The notes beneath the pieces were generated by a model that was not told the origin of the DNA, ran no database searches, and saw only the letters and a list, made by a program, of their open reading frames with translations. Shown one piece after another: positions 29,459 to 40,103 of a stretch of DNA of 64,000 nucleotides. The DNA comes from Streptomyces noursei. GTDB lineage: Bacteria > Actinomycetota > Actinomycetes > Streptomycetales > Streptomycetaceae. The translations under genes were made by a program, and so were the position numbers. The stretch is taken from the NCBI RefSeq assembly GCF_016917755.1, contig NZ_CP070326.1, forward strand, positions 7,440,001 to 7,504,000. The letters run 5' to 3'. How positions within the stretch are numbered: the stretch's first letter is position 1; every line of letters begins with the position of its first letter.

Positions 29459-30160
29459 TCAGTGCGGGTGCCGGGCCGCCGACAGGTGCTCCCGGGCGAT
29501 CCGCTCGATGACCGCGTGCTCCTGGGCGATCAGCGCGTCGAGCAGCGCGGTGTGCTCGGAGGCGTCGGCCAGCAGCTCGGCCGTGCGGAGCCGGGCACCG
29601 CCGCCGGCCGACCACTGCGCACGGCGCAGCAGGTCGCCGGTGACCTGGGTGAGCCGGCGGTTCCCGGTGAGCGCCATCAGGCCCTGGTGGAAGGCGTGGT
29701 CGGCGTCGGCGTACCCGGCCCGGTCGCCCCGGGCCGCGGCGGCCACCCCGTCCTCGGCCAGCGGGCGGAGCTCCTCCCAGCGCTCGGGCGGCACCGCCCG
29801 GGCCAGTCGGAGGATCGCGGGCACCTCCAGCATGGTGCGGACCTCGGCGAGCTCGGCGAGGTCGCGGGAGCTGCGCTCGCTGACCCGGAAGCCGCGGTTG
29901 GGCACGACCTCGACGGCGCCCTCCGTGGCGAGCTGCTGCATGGCCTCGCGGACCGGGGTCGCGGAGACGCCGTAGCGCTCGGCGAGGGCCGGCGCGGAGT
30001 AGACCTCGCCGGGGAGCAGTTCGCCGGCGGCCAGCGCCTGGCGCAGGGCGTCCAGGACCTGGCCGCGCACCGAGTGCCGGCGCGGCCGGGGCAGCAGGGG
30101 GCCGGGCCCGGGCGCCCGCACCCGGGCGTCCGGCTGCGGCTCCGCTGTGCCCTGCTCCAT
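29459..30160 (-). CDS. GntR-family regulator with FCD domain, copy 2
   Basis: Intact counterpart of 3638-4339; no difference was noticed in the coding sequence. Confidence 0.85.
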   Translation of the reverse strand: MEQGTAEPQPDARVRAPGPGPLLPRPRRHSVRGQVLDALRQALAAGELLPGEVYSAPALAERYGVSATPVREAMQQLATEGAVEVVPNRGFRVSERSSRDLAELAEVRTMLEVPAILRLARAVPPERWEELRPLAEDGVAAAARGDRAGYADADHAFHQGLMALTGNRRLTQVTGDLLRRAQWSAGGGARLRTAELLADASEHTALLDALIAQEHAVIERIAREHLSAARHPH

Positions 30161-30346
30161 GGCGTTCCTCCTGCTGGCGTGCTGGGTCCGGGCGGACGAC
30201 GGGCGTCCGGCGATCGGGTCTCGGGCCCGTCGCCGTCCCGCGTCGTCCGCCGGGCGGACGTGCCGGGCGCCGGGCGACAGGCCATAGCACCATAAGCGCC
30301 CGAAGTACCGGTTCACACCTCAGCGGGCACGGGTAGGGATTTCGGA

Positions 30347-30365
30347 TAAGGTAAGGCTTACCTGC
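30347..30365. promoter_or_regulatory. Iron box (copy 2)
   Basis: Mirror of 3433-3451, read here as taaggtaaggcttacctgc, 28 bases before the fhuF-like ATG. Confidence 0.7.
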
Positions 30366-30393
30366 CAACGATCGCGATTCGGTGGTCCCCCGC

Positions 30394-31242
30394 ATGCCTC
30401 CTGCCGCAGCTGCCGCGCCCGTCGCCCCCGCCGCCCACCCCGCGGCGGACGCCTACGCCCGGCTCGCCGAGGTCTTCCCGGACCTGCGGGTGACGCTCTG
30501 GGACGCCACGCCCCCCGAGGGGGACGACTGGCTGGACGCGTCCGCCCTGTTCGCGGACGGGCCGGTGCTGGACGGCTTCCTCGCCGACGAGGCGGCCCGG
30601 ATCACCCGGGACTACGGGCGCTCCGCCCGGCCCGACGTGGTCGCCGGCTTCGCGCTGCACCGCTACGCCTGGCCGGCCTGCCTGCTGATCACCGTCCCGT
30701 GGTTCCTGCACCGCCGGGTGCCGCACATCGCCGCGGGAGACGTCCGCTTCCACCGCGAGCTGCGCCGGATGGCGGTACGCACGGGCTCTTTCGGGTGCCT
30801 TCCGGACGACCCGGCGGCGGCCCTGCCCGGCGCCCGGGTGGTGCCGGACGAGGAGGCGCTGCGCGCCGAGGTCCGCGGCGCGGTCGCCGACCACCTGCGG
30901 CCGATCCTGGACGGCTTCCGCGCCCGGATGCGGCGCGGCCCCCGCGCGGCCTGGGGCATGGCGTCCGACGAGATCGTCGAGGGGCTCTGGTACATCGGGC
31001 ACCTGCTGGGCGAGGAGCGGCGCGCGGCGGCGGAGCTGGCGCGGCTGCTGCCGGGTTCGACCGCGCCGTACGCGGCCGGCGCCGGGTTCCGCGAGCTGAC
31101 CGGCCCGGACGGCGCCGCCCTGCCCACCCGGGACCGGGCCAGCTGCTGCATGTACTACACGCTGCGCCCCGAGGACACCTGCGTCACCTGCCCGCGCACC
31201 TGCGACGCGGAGCGCATCAGCCGGCTCACCGCAACCGCCTGA
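30394..31242 (+). CDS. FhuF-like siderophore-iron reductase, copy 2
   Basis: Intact counterpart of 2556-3404, with the CC-x10-C-x2-C ligand set at the C-terminus. Confidence 0.85.
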   Translation: MPPAAAAAPVAPAAHPAADAYARLAEVFPDLRVTLWDATPPEGDDWLDASALFADGPVLDGFLADEAARITRDYGRSARPDVVAGFALHRYAWPACLLITVPWFLHRRVPHIAAGDVRFHRELRRMAVRTGSFGCLPDDPAAALPGARVVPDEEALRAEVRGAVADHLRPILDGFRARMRRGPRAAWGMASDEIVEGLWYIGHLLGEERRAAAELARLLPGSTAPYAAGAGFRELTGPDGAALPTRDRASCCMYYTLRPEDTCVTCPRTCDAERISRLTATA

Positions 31243-31462
31243 CCCGTCCGCCACCCCCGCGGCCTGCCGCGACTCGCACACAACCTCCCCTCGACGCAAG
31301 GAAGTTCGAGACTTCCGGGGCATTCCACTGCCGACCCCGGTACACCTTGGCGTTCTCTTGCTCCGAAACCCCCTGCACCCGGGTCGGTTCCGTCAGGATG
31401 GCGCGCGCACTCGCGAATCCGCGGAAGTGCCGTCACCTGAACCAAGGAATCCCGGAGTGAGA

Positions 31463-32539
31463 ATGAACGAGATATCGCTGAACTGGATGATTCCGACGTT
31501 TCTGCTGCTCGCCGGGGTCACCGCCACTGTCCTGCTCTTCCTGCGCGGCAGGCACGCAGGCCGGCGAGCCGGCACCGATCCGTCCTGGGAACGCACCGTG
31601 GACCGCCGTCGCCGCAAGGAGGCCGTCTTCGCCTCCGCCGCCTATGCGCTGCTGTTCTGCTGTGCCGCGGTCGCAGCGGCGCTCTCCTTCCACGGCCTGG
31701 TCGGCTTCGGCATCCAGAACCTCGGGCTCACCGGAGGCTGGGAGTACCTGGTGCCGTTCGGACTCGACGGCGCCGCGATGTTCTGCTCCGTCCTGGCGGT
31801 GCGCGAGGCCAGTCACGGCGACGCGGCACTCGGCTCCCGGATACTGGTGTGGACGTTCGCCAGCGCCGCCGCCTGGTTCAACTGGGTGCACGCGCCGCGC
31901 GGACTGGACCACGCGGGCGCCCCGCAGTTCTTCGCCGGGATGTCGCTGTCGGCCGCGATCCTCTTCGACCGGGCGCTCAAGCAGACCCGCCGGGCGGCGC
32001 TGCGCGAACAGGGCCTGGTGCCCCGGCCGTTGCCGCAGATCCGCATCGTGCGCTGGCTGCGGGCCCCCCGCGAGACCTTCGCCGCCTGGTCACTCATGCT
32101 GCTGGAAGGCGTGGGGACGCTGGACGAGGCGGTCGAGGAGGTCCGCGACGACAAGCGCGAGAAAGCCCGGAACCGGCTCCACCGGCGCGAGCAGGACAAA
32201 CTCGACCGGGCCCGGATCAAGGCCCTCAACCGGCAGCACCGCTCCTGGGGCAGGGGCGGTGGACGCCACGCCCTCCCGATGAGCGCGCCCCTGCCCCCGG
32301 CGGAGGCCGCCCCGCCGGCCGGCCCGGACACCGTAGGGCCGGTCGACCCGACGCCGCTGCCCTCCGGCGACCCGGCCAAGCGCCCCCGGCCGGCCCTGAA
32401 GGCCGTGGCCGGCGCCGAGCCCGACGCGCCCGGCCGGCGCGGCACCGTCGACCTCACCGCCGAGGACGACACCCAGACGATCCCCCGGCTGGACTCCCTG
32501 GAGGAGAAACTCGCCGAGATCGAAAGGCAATTCGGCTGA
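31463..32539 (+). CDS. DUF2637 membrane protein (SpdB-like), copy 2
   Basis: Intact counterpart of 1259-2335. cggagtgag precedes the ATG at 31463. Confidence 0.75.
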   Translation: MNEISLNWMIPTFLLLAGVTATVLLFLRGRHAGRRAGTDPSWERTVDRRRRKEAVFASAAYALLFCCAAVAAALSFHGLVGFGIQNLGLTGGWEYLVPFGLDGAAMFCSVLAVREASHGDAALGSRILVWTFASAAAWFNWVHAPRGLDHAGAPQFFAGMSLSAAILFDRALKQTRRAALREQGLVPRPLPQIRIVRWLRAPRETFAAWSLMLLEGVGTLDEAVEEVRDDKREKARNRLHRREQDKLDRARIKALNRQHRSWGRGGGRHALPMSAPLPPAEAAPPAGPDTVGPVDPTPLPSGDPAKRPRPALKAVAGAEPDAPGRRGTVDLTAEDDTQTIPRLDSLEEKLAEIERQFG

Positions 32540-32579
32540 GCGGTGGCGGACCGCGCCGACCCTCACCCCCGGCTTCGCG

Positions 32580-33059
32580 TCAGGCCGGTCCGCCGCCCAG
32601 TTCGAACCACACGCACTTGCCGATCCGCTCGGGCCGGATGCCCCACGCGTCGGCCAGGGCCCGCACCAGCATCAGCCCCCGCCCCGACGTCCCGTCGACC
32701 GACGGCGCACGCGGCTCCGGACACCTCTCGGCGAAGTCCCGCACCTCGACCCGCAGCCGGTCGGTGACCCACGCCGTCACCACCGCCCCGCCCTCGGTGT
32801 GCAGCAGGGCATTGGTCACCAACTCGCTGGTCAGCAGCGCCGCCAGCTCCGGATCCGCCGGTGCTCCGCCGTCCGGCGGCGCCCAGCGGCCGAGTAACTC
32901 CTGCAACTCCCGGCGCACCTCGCCGACCGCCTTCAGATCGGCCTGCCGCACCTTGCGCTCCAGCGTCCCCGGCGCCCGCATCGCGACCGGCCCGCCCCCG
33001 TGCCCGCCGTCCGCTCGCTGCCGTCTGTTCCGTTCCTCGCACCGCACAGGCTGACGCAT
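32580..33059 (-). CDS. Anti-sigma-like ATP-binding protein, copy 2
   Basis: Intact counterpart of 739-1218. The TTA codon lies at 32895-32897 on the complementary strand. Confidence 0.82.
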   Translation of the reverse strand: MRQPVRCEERNRRQRADGGHGGGPVAMRAPGTLERKVRQADLKAVGEVRRELQELLGRWAPPDGGAPADPELAALLTSELVTNALLHTEGGAVVTAWVTDRLRVEVRDFAERCPEPRAPSVDGTSGRGLMLVRALADAWGIRPERIGKCVWFELGGGPA

Positions 33060-33321
33060 GCTCTCCCCCGCCCCCAACGAACCATCGGCGCTCTACCTCG
33101 AACAGCCTCACGGTCAGCATTCCCACCGGGCCCGCCCCCATGCTTCCGCTTGTCGTCGGCGGACGTCCGCCCCGCGCTGCGGCCCGGCGGGCGGTCAGCG
33201 GCGACCCATCGGCACGGGCCCCGGCGGGCCGAGATGGGTATACGTTCCGCGACCGCCCGGAGCGAGCCGGTCCGCGGGCCGGCTCCGGGCCCGCGTGCCG
33301 TACGAGCGTGAGGAGCCCGCT

Positions 33322-34773
33322 GTGCACGACGACCGACTGCTGGTGGAGGGGCGCCTCGCGCGGGCGCTCGGGCAGCACATCCGGCCCGCGCAGTACCCGG
33401 CCCGGGCCCCGCTGCGGCTGGAGGTGTGGCACGTGCCCGGAGCGGAGGGAACCCGTCCGGCCTCAGAGGCGCTGTCGGCCGCCTACGAGCCGTTCGCGGT
33501 CGGGGACGCCTGGGGGCCGCCGTGGTCGACGAGTTGGTTCCGGCTGTCCGGCGAGGTGCCCGCGGAGTGGGCCGGGCGCCGGGTGGAGGCCGTCCTCGAC
33601 CCGGGCTTCACCGACGACGGGCCGGGCTTCCAGGCGGAGGGCCTGGTCCACGACGCGGTCGGCGTGCCCCTCAAGGGCATCCACCCGCGCAACCGGTACG
33701 TCCCCGTCGCGGCCCCGGCACGCGGCGGCGAACAGGTCCGGCTGTTGCTGGAGGCCGCCGCCAACCCCACCGTCCTGCGGGACTTCCGCCCCACCGACCT
33801 CGGCGACATCCGCACCGCCCCGCGCCGGCCGCTCTACCGCTTCGCCGCCGCCGACCTCGCGGTGCTCGACGAGACGGTCTGGCAGCTGATCCTCGACATC
33901 GAGGTGCTCTCGGAGCTGATGCACGAGCTGCCGGTCGACCGGCAGCGCCGGCACGGCATCCTGCGGGCGCTGGAGAACATGCTGGACGCGCTCGACCTGC
34001 ACGACGTCGGCGGCACGGCGGCCGCGGCCCGGGCCGAGCTGGAGGACGTCCTGCACCGCCCGGCCGCCGCCAGCGCACACCGCGTCTCGGCCACCGGACA
34101 CGCCCACATCGACTCCGCCTGGCTGTGGCCACTGCGCGAGACGGTGCGCAAGGCCACCCGCACCTTCGCCAACGTCACCCAACTGGCCATGGAATACCCG
34201 GAGTTGGTGTTCGCCTGCTCGCAGGCACAGCAGTATGCCTGGGTGCGGGACCACCAGCCGCACATCTGGAGCCGCGTCAAGGAGGCGGTGCGGAAGGGGA
34301 ACTGGGCCCCGGTCGGCTCGATGTGGGTGGAGTCCGACGCCAACATGCCCGGCGGTGAGGCCCTGGCCCGGCAGCTGGTGCACGGCAAGCGGTTCTTCCT
34401 GGACGAGCTGGGCGTGGAGACCGAGGAGGTCTGGCTGCCCGACTCCTTCGGCTACACCGGCGCCTTCCCGCAGCTGGCGCGGCTGGCCGGGGCGAAGTGG
34501 TTCCTCACCCAGAAGCTGTCCTGGAACCAGACCGACCGGATGCCGCACCACACCTTCTGGTGGGAGGGCATCGACGGGACCCGGATCTTCACCCACTTCC
34601 CGCCCGTCGACACCTACAACTCCCAGCTGCACGGCGGCGAACTCGCCCATGCCGAACGGAACTTCGCCGAGCGGGGCCGGGCCACGCGCTCGTTGGTGCC
34701 GTTCGGCTGGGGCGACGGCGGCGGCGGTCCGACCCGGGAGATGCTGGAGCGGGCCCGCCGACTGCGCTCCCTC
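33322..34773 (+). CDS. GH38 alpha-mannosidase, N-terminal half, cut at palindrome (copy 2)
   Basis: Glycoside hydrolase family 38 removes alpha-linked mannose by a retaining, zinc-dependent mechanism. Visible are the zinc-binding ATGHAHIDSAWLWPLRET (about residues 257-274), the segment VESDANMPGGEAL carrying the probable catalytic nucleophile aspartate, LPDSFGYTGAFPQL, and the active-site region after GTRIFTHFPP. A beta-rich N-terminal extension of about 245 residues precedes them, as in long bacterial members of ~1000 residues. Only 484 residues are present; the frame then runs into its own reverse complement at 34773. The GTG at 33322 follows AGGAG six bases upstream. It is cytoplasmic, with no signal peptide. 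This is the cleanest copy. Confidence 0.85.
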
Positions 34774-34784
34774 AGGGAGCGCAG
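34762..34784. repeat. Near-perfect palindrome at copy 2 / copy 3 junction
   Basis: The arms ctgcgctccct and agggagcgcag pair around a single central c at 34773. Farther out, the right arm lacks two bases that are present on the left (one t after cgcag, one c in the next c run), but the mirror symmetry then continues for about 17.9 kb. The axis lies inside the GH38 mannosidase gene. Confidence 0.93.
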
Positions 34785-36218
34785 CGGCGGGCCGCTCCAG
34801 CATCTCCCGGGTCGGACCGCCCGCCGCCGTCGCCCCAGCCGAACGGCACCAACGAGCGCGTGGCCCGGCCCCGCTCGGCGAAGTTCGTTCGGCATGGGCG
34901 AGTTCGCCGCCGTGCAGCTGGGAGTTGTAGGTGTCGAGGGCGGGAAGTGGGTGAAGATCCGGGTCCCGTCGATGCCCTCCCACCAGAAGGTGTGGTGCGG
35001 CATCCGGTCGGTCTGGTTCCAGGACAGCTTCGGGTGAGGAACCACTTCGCCCCGGCCAGCCGCGCCAGCTGCGGGAAGGCGCCGGTGTAGCCGAAGGAGT
35101 CGGGCAGCCAGACCTCCTCGGTCTCCACGCCCAGCTCGTCCAGGAAGAACCGCTTGCCGTGCACCAGCTGCCGGGGGCACCAGGGCGCGCGGGCATGTTG
35201 GCGTCGGACTCCACCCACATCGAGCCGACCGGGGCCCAGTTCCCTTCCGCACCGCTCCTTGACGCGGCTCCAGATGTGCGGCTGGTGGTCCCGCACCCAG
35301 GCATACTGCTGTGCCTGCGAGCAGGCGAACACCAACTCGGGTATTCCATGGCCAGTTGGGTGACGTTGGCGAAGGTGCGGGTGGCCTTGCGCACCGTCTC
35401 GCGCAGTGGCCACAGCCAGGCGGAGTCGATGTGGGCGTGTCCGGTGGCCGAGACGCGGTGTGCGCTGGGCGGCGGCCGGGCGGTTGCAGGACGTCCTCCA
35501 GCTCGGCCCGGGCCGCGGCCGCCGTGCCGCCGACGTCGTGCAGGTCGAGCGCGTCCAGCATGTTCTCCAGCGCCCGCAGGATGCAGTGCCGGCGCTGCCG
35601 GTCGACCGGCAGCTCGTGCATCAGCTCCGAGAGCACCTCGATGTCGAGGATCAGCTGCCAGACGTCTCGTCGAGCACCGCGAGGTCGGCGGCGGCGAAGC
35701 GGTAGAGCGGCCGGCGCGGGGCGGTGCGGATGTCGCCGAGGTCGGTGGGGCGGAAGTCCCGCAGGACGGTGGGGGTTGGCGGCGGCCTCCAGCAACAGCC
35801 GGACCTGTTCGCCGCCGCGTGCCGGGGCCGCGACGGGGACGTACCGGTTGCGCGGGTGGATGCCCTTGAGGGGCACGCCGACCGCGTCGTGGACCAGGCC
35901 CTCCGCCTGGAAGCCCGGCCCGTCGTCGGTGAAGCCCGGGTCGAGGACGGCCTCCACCCGGCGCCCGGCCCACTCCGCGGGCACCTCGCCGGACAGCCGG
36001 AACCAACTCGTCGACCACGGCGGCCCCCAGGCGTCCCCGACCGCGAACGGCTCGTAGGCGGCCGACAGCGCCTCTGAGGCCGGACGGGTTCCCTCCGCTC
36101 CGGGCACGTGCCACACCTCCAGCCGCAGCGGGGCCCGGGCCGGGTACTGCGCGGGCCGGATGTGCTGCCCGAGCGCCCGCGCGAGGCGCCCCTCCACCAG
36201 CAGTCGGTCGTCGTGCAC
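34774..36218 (-). pseudogene. GH38 alpha-mannosidase fragment, many frameshifts (copy 3)
   Basis: Mirror image of 33322-34773 across the palindrome axis. At least a dozen one- or two-base differences break it, for example near 34785, 35029, 35170, 35250, 35335, 35480, 35580, 35665 and 35772. The first ~140 residues from the GTG at 36218 match the other copies. Confidence 0.85.
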
Positions 36219-36480
36219 AGCGGGCTCCTCACGCTCGTACGGCACGCGGGCCCGGAGCCGGCCCGCGGACCGGCTCGCTCCGGGCGGTCGCGGAACGTAT
36301 ACCCATCTCGGCCCGCCGGGGCCCGTGCCGATGGGTCGCCGCTGACCGCCCGCCGGGCCGCAGCGCGGGGCGGACGTCCGCCGACGACAAGCGGAAGCAT
36401 GGGGGCGGGCCCGGTGGGAATGCTGACCGTGAGGCTGTTCGAGGTAGAGCGCCGATGGTTCGTTGGGGGCGGGGGAGAGC

Positions 36481-36960
36481 ATGCGTCAGCCTGTGCGGTG
36501 CGAGGAACGGAACAGACGGCAGCGAGCGGACGGCGGGCACGGGGGCGGGCCGGTCGCGATGCGGGCGCCGGGGACGCTGGAGCGCAAGGTGCGGCAGGCC
36601 GATCTGAAGGCGGTCGGCGAGGTGCGCCGGGAGTTGCAGGAGTTACTCGGCCGCTGGGCGCCGCCGGACGGCGGAGCACCGGCGGATCCGGAGCTGGCGG
36701 CGCTGCTGACCAGCGAGTTGGTGACCAATGCCCTGCTGCACACCGAGGGCGGGGCGGTGGTGACGGCGTGGGTCACCGACCGGCTGCGGGTCGAGGTGCG
36801 GGACTTCGCCGAGAGGTGTCCGGAGCCGCGTGCGCCGTCGGTCGACGGGACGTCGGGGCGGGGGCTGATGCTGGTGCGGGCCCTGGCCGACGCGTGGGGC
36901 ATCCGGCCCGAGCGGATCGGCAAGTGCGTGTGGTTCGAACTGGGCGGCGGACCGGCCTGA
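36481..36960 (+). CDS. Anti-sigma-like ATP-binding protein, copy 3
   Basis: Identical in frame to 739-1218. TTA codon at 36643-36645. Confidence 0.82.
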   Translation: MRQPVRCEERNRRQRADGGHGGGPVAMRAPGTLERKVRQADLKAVGEVRRELQELLGRWAPPDGGAPADPELAALLTSELVTNALLHTEGGAVVTAWVTDRLRVEVRDFAERCPEPRAPSVDGTSGRGLMLVRALADAWGIRPERIGKCVWFELGGGPA

Positions 36961-37000
36961 CGCGAAGCCGGGGGTGAGGGTCGGCGCGGTCCGCCACCGC

Positions 37001-38077
37001 TCAGCCGAATTGCCTTTCGATCTCGGCGAGTTTCTCCTCCAGGGAGTCCAGCCGGGGGATCGTCTGGGTGTCGTCCTCGGCGGTGAGGTCGACGGTGCCG
37101 CGCCGGCCGGGCGCGTCGGGCTCGGCGCCGGCCACGGCCTTCAGGGCCGGCCGGGGGCGCTTGGCCGGGTCGCCGGAGGGCAGCGGCGTCGGGTCGACCG
37201 GCCCTACGGTGTCCGGGCCGGCCGGCGGGGCGGCCTCCGCCGGGGGCAGGGGCGCGCTCATCGGGAGGGCGTGGCGTCCACCGCCCCTGCCCCAGGAGCG
37301 GTGCTGCCGGTTGAGGGCCTTGATCCGGGCCCGGTCGAGTTTGTCCTGCTCGCGCCGGTGGAGCCGGTTCCGGGCTTTCTCGCGCTTGTCGTCGCGGACC
37401 TCCTCGACCGCCTCGTCCAGCGTCCCCACGCCTTCCAGCAGCATGAGTGACCAGGCGGCGAAGGTCTCGCGGGGGGCCCGCAGCCAGCGCACGATGCGGA
37501 TCTGCGGCAACGGCCGGGGCACCAGGCCCTGTTCGCGCAGCGCCGCCCGGCGGGTCTGCTTGAGCGCCCGGTCGAAGAGGATCGCGGCCGACAGCGACAT
37601 CCCGGCGAAGAACTGCGGGGCGCCCGCGTGGTCCAGTCCGCGCGGCGCGTGCACCCAGTTGAACCAGGCGGCGGCGCTGGCGAACGTCCACACCAGTATC
37701 CGGGAGCCGAGTGCCGCGTCGCCGTGACTGGCCTCGCGCACCGCCAGGACGGAGCAGAACATCGCGGCGCCGTCGAGTCCGAACGGCACCAGGTACTCCC
37801 AGCCTCCGGTGAGCCCGAGGTTCTGGATGCCGAAGCCGACCAGGCCGTGGAAGGAGAGCGCCGCTGCGACCGCGGCACAGCAGAACAGCAGCGCATAGGC
37901 GGCGGAGGCGAAGACGGCCTCCTTGCGGCGACGGCGGTCCACGGTGCGTTCCCAGGACGGATCGGTGCCGGCTCGCCGGCCTGCGTGCCTGCCGCGCAGG
38001 AAGAGCAGGACAGTGGCGGTGACCCCGGCGAGCAGCAGAAACGTCGGAATCATCCAGTTCAGCGATATCTCGTTCAT
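37001..38077 (-). CDS. DUF2637 membrane protein (SpdB-like), copy 3
   Basis: Intact counterpart of 1259-2335. Confidence 0.75.
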   Translation of the reverse strand: MNEISLNWMIPTFLLLAGVTATVLLFLRGRHAGRRAGTDPSWERTVDRRRRKEAVFASAAYALLFCCAAVAAALSFHGLVGFGIQNLGLTGGWEYLVPFGLDGAAMFCSVLAVREASHGDAALGSRILVWTFASAAAWFNWVHAPRGLDHAGAPQFFAGMSLSAAILFDRALKQTRRAALREQGLVPRPLPQIRIVRWLRAPRETFAAWSLMLLEGVGTLDEAVEEVRDDKREKARNRLHRREQDKLDRARIKALNRQHRSWGRGGGRHALPMSAPLPPAEAAPPAGPDTVGPVDPTPLPSGDPAKRPRPALKAVAGAEPDAPGRRGTVDLTAEDDTQTIPRLDSLEEKLAEIERQFG

Positions 38078-38297
38078 TCTCACTCCGGGATTCCTTGGTT
38101 CAGGTGACGGCACTTCCGCGGATTCGCGAGTGCGCGCGCCATCCTGACGGAACCGACCCGGGTGCAGGGGGTTTCGGAGCAAGAGAACGCCAAGGTGTAC
38201 CGGGGTCGGCAGTGGAATGCCCCGGAAGTCTCGAACTTCCTTGCGTCGAGGGGAGGTTGTGTGCGAGTCGCGGCAGGCCGCGGGGGTGGCGGACGGG

Positions 38298-39146
38298 TCA
38301 GGCGGTTGCGGTGAGCCGGCTGATGCGCTCCGCGTCGCAGGTGCGCGGGCAGGTGACGCAGGTGTCCTCGGGGCGCAGCGTGTAGTACATGCAGCAGCTG
38401 GCCCGGTCCCGGGTGGGCAGGGCGGCGCCGTCCGGGCCGGTCAGCTCGCGGAACCCGGCGCCGGCCGCGTACGGCGCGGTCGAACCCGGCAGCAGCCGCG
38501 CCAGCTCCGCCGCCGCGCGCCGCTCCTCGCCCAGCAGGTGCCCGATGTACCAGAGCCCCTCGACGATCTCGTCGGACGCCATGCCCCAGGCCGCGCGGGG
38601 GCCGCGCCGCATCCGGGCGCGGAAGCCGTCCAGGATCGGCCGCAGGTGGTCGGCGACCGCGCCGCGGACCTCGGCGCGCAGCGCCTCCTCGTCCGGCACC
38701 ACCCGGGCGCCGGGCAGGGCCGCCGCCGGGTCGTCCGGAAGGCACCCGAAAGAGCCCGTGCGTACCGCCATCCGGCGCAGCTCGCGGTGGAAGCGGACGT
38801 CTCCCGCGGCGATGTGCGGCACCCGGCGGTGCAGGAACCACGGGACGGTGATCAGCAGGCAGGCCGGCCAGGCGTAGCGGTGCAGCGCGAAGCCGGCGAC
38901 CACGTCGGGCCGGGCGGAGCGCCCGTAGTCCCGGGTGATCCGGGCCGCCTCGTCGGCGAGGAAGCCGTCCAGCACCGGCCCGTCCGCGAACAGGGCGGAC
39001 GCGTCCAGCCAGTCGTCCCCCTCGGGGGGCGTGGCGTCCCAGAGCGTCACCCGCAGGTCCGGGAAGACCTCGGCGAGCCGGGCGTAGGCGTCCGCCGCGG
39101 GGTGGGCGGCGGGGGCGACGGGCGCGGCAGCTGCGGCAGGAGGCAT
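38298..39146 (-). CDS. FhuF-like siderophore-iron reductase, copy 3
   Basis: Intact counterpart of 2556-3404. Confidence 0.85.
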   Translation of the reverse strand: MPPAAAAAPVAPAAHPAADAYARLAEVFPDLRVTLWDATPPEGDDWLDASALFADGPVLDGFLADEAARITRDYGRSARPDVVAGFALHRYAWPACLLITVPWFLHRRVPHIAAGDVRFHRELRRMAVRTGSFGCLPDDPAAALPGARVVPDEEALRAEVRGAVADHLRPILDGFRARMRRGPRAAWGMASDEIVEGLWYIGHLLGEERRAAAELARLLPGSTAPYAAGAGFRELTGPDGAALPTRDRASCCMYYTLRPEDTCVTCPRTCDAERISRLTATA

Positions 39147-39174
39147 GCGGGGGACCACCGAATCGCGATCGTTG

Positions 39175-39193
39175 GCAGGTAAGCCTTACCTTA
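39175..39193. promoter_or_regulatory. Iron box (copy 3)
   Basis: Same 19 bases as at 3433-3451, between the fhuF-like and GntR genes. Confidence 0.7.
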
Positions 39194-39379
39194 TCCGAAA
39201 TCCCTACCCGTGCCCGCTGAGGTGTGAACCGGTACTTCGGGCGCTTATGGTGCTATGGCCTGTCGCCCGGCGCCCGGCACGTCCGCCCGGCGGACGACGC
39301 GGGACGGCGACGGGCCCGAGACCCGATCGCCGGACGCCCGTCGTCCGCCCGGACCCAGCACGCCAGCAGGAGGAACGCC

Positions 39380-40081
39380 ATGGAGCAGGGCACAGCGGAG
39401 CCGCAGCCGGACGCCCGGGTGCGGGCGCCCGGGCCCGGCCCCCTGCTGCCCCGGCCGCGCCGGCACTCGGTGCGCGGCCAGGTCCTGGACGCCCTGCGCC
39501 AGGCGCTGGCCGCCGGCGAACTGCTCCCCGGCGAGGTCTACTCCGCGCCGGCCCTCGCCGAGCGCTACGGCGTCTCCGCGACCCCGGTCCGCGAGGCCAT
39601 GCAGCAGCTCGCCACGGAGGGCGCCGTCGAGGTCGTGCCCAACCGCGGCTTCCGGGTCAGCGAGCGCAGCTCCCGCGACCTCGCCGAGCTCGCCGAGGTC
39701 CGCACCATGCTGGAGGTGCCCGCGATCCTCCGACTGGCCCGGGCGGTGCCGCCCGAGCGCTGGGAGGAGCTCCGCCCGCTGGCCGAGGACGGGGTGGCCG
39801 CCGCGGCCCGGGGCGACCGGGCCGGGTACGCCGACGCCGACCACGCCTTCCACCAGGGCCTGATGGCGCTCACCGGGAACCGCCGGCTCACCCAGGTCAC
39901 CGGCGACCTGCTGCGCCGTGCGCAGTGGTCGGCCGGCGGCGGTGCCCGGCTCCGCACGGCCGAGCTGCTGGCCGACGCCTCCGAGCACACCGCGCTGCTC
40001 GACGCGCTGATCGCCCAGGAGCACGCGGTCATCGAGCGGATCGCCCGGGAGCACCTGTCGGCGGCCCGGCACCCGCACTGA
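39380..40081 (+). CDS. GntR-family regulator with FCD domain, copy 3
   Basis: Intact counterpart of 3638-4339. Confidence 0.85.
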   Translation: MEQGTAEPQPDARVRAPGPGPLLPRPRRHSVRGQVLDALRQALAAGELLPGEVYSAPALAERYGVSATPVREAMQQLATEGAVEVVPNRGFRVSERSSRDLAELAEVRTMLEVPAILRLARAVPPERWEELRPLAEDGVAAAARGDRAGYADADHAFHQGLMALTGNRRLTQVTGDLLRRAQWSAGGGARLRTAELLADASEHTALLDALIAQEHAVIERIAREHLSAARHPH

Positions 40082-40103
40082 GACGGCGGGGCGCGGCGCG
40101 GAC

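Larger units (their letters stand above)
16898..34773 (-). repeat. 17.9-kb repeat unit, copy 2 (inverted)
   Basis: Reverse complement of the unit, joined to copy 1 at 16897/16898 and to copy 3 at 34773 without a spacer. Gene order and strands mirror copy 1. Most genes from 23555 to 34773 are uninterrupted here. The stretch from about 19200 to 21000 (XdhC start and purine permease) is dense in one-base insertions and losses, and the Mo subunit lacks one base near 21744. Confidence 0.97.

Noticed and set aside
33058..35037. A 659-residue frame reading through the second palindrome axis
   Set aside because: After 34773 it translates the antisense strand of the same mannosidase. The real coding part is 33322-34773.
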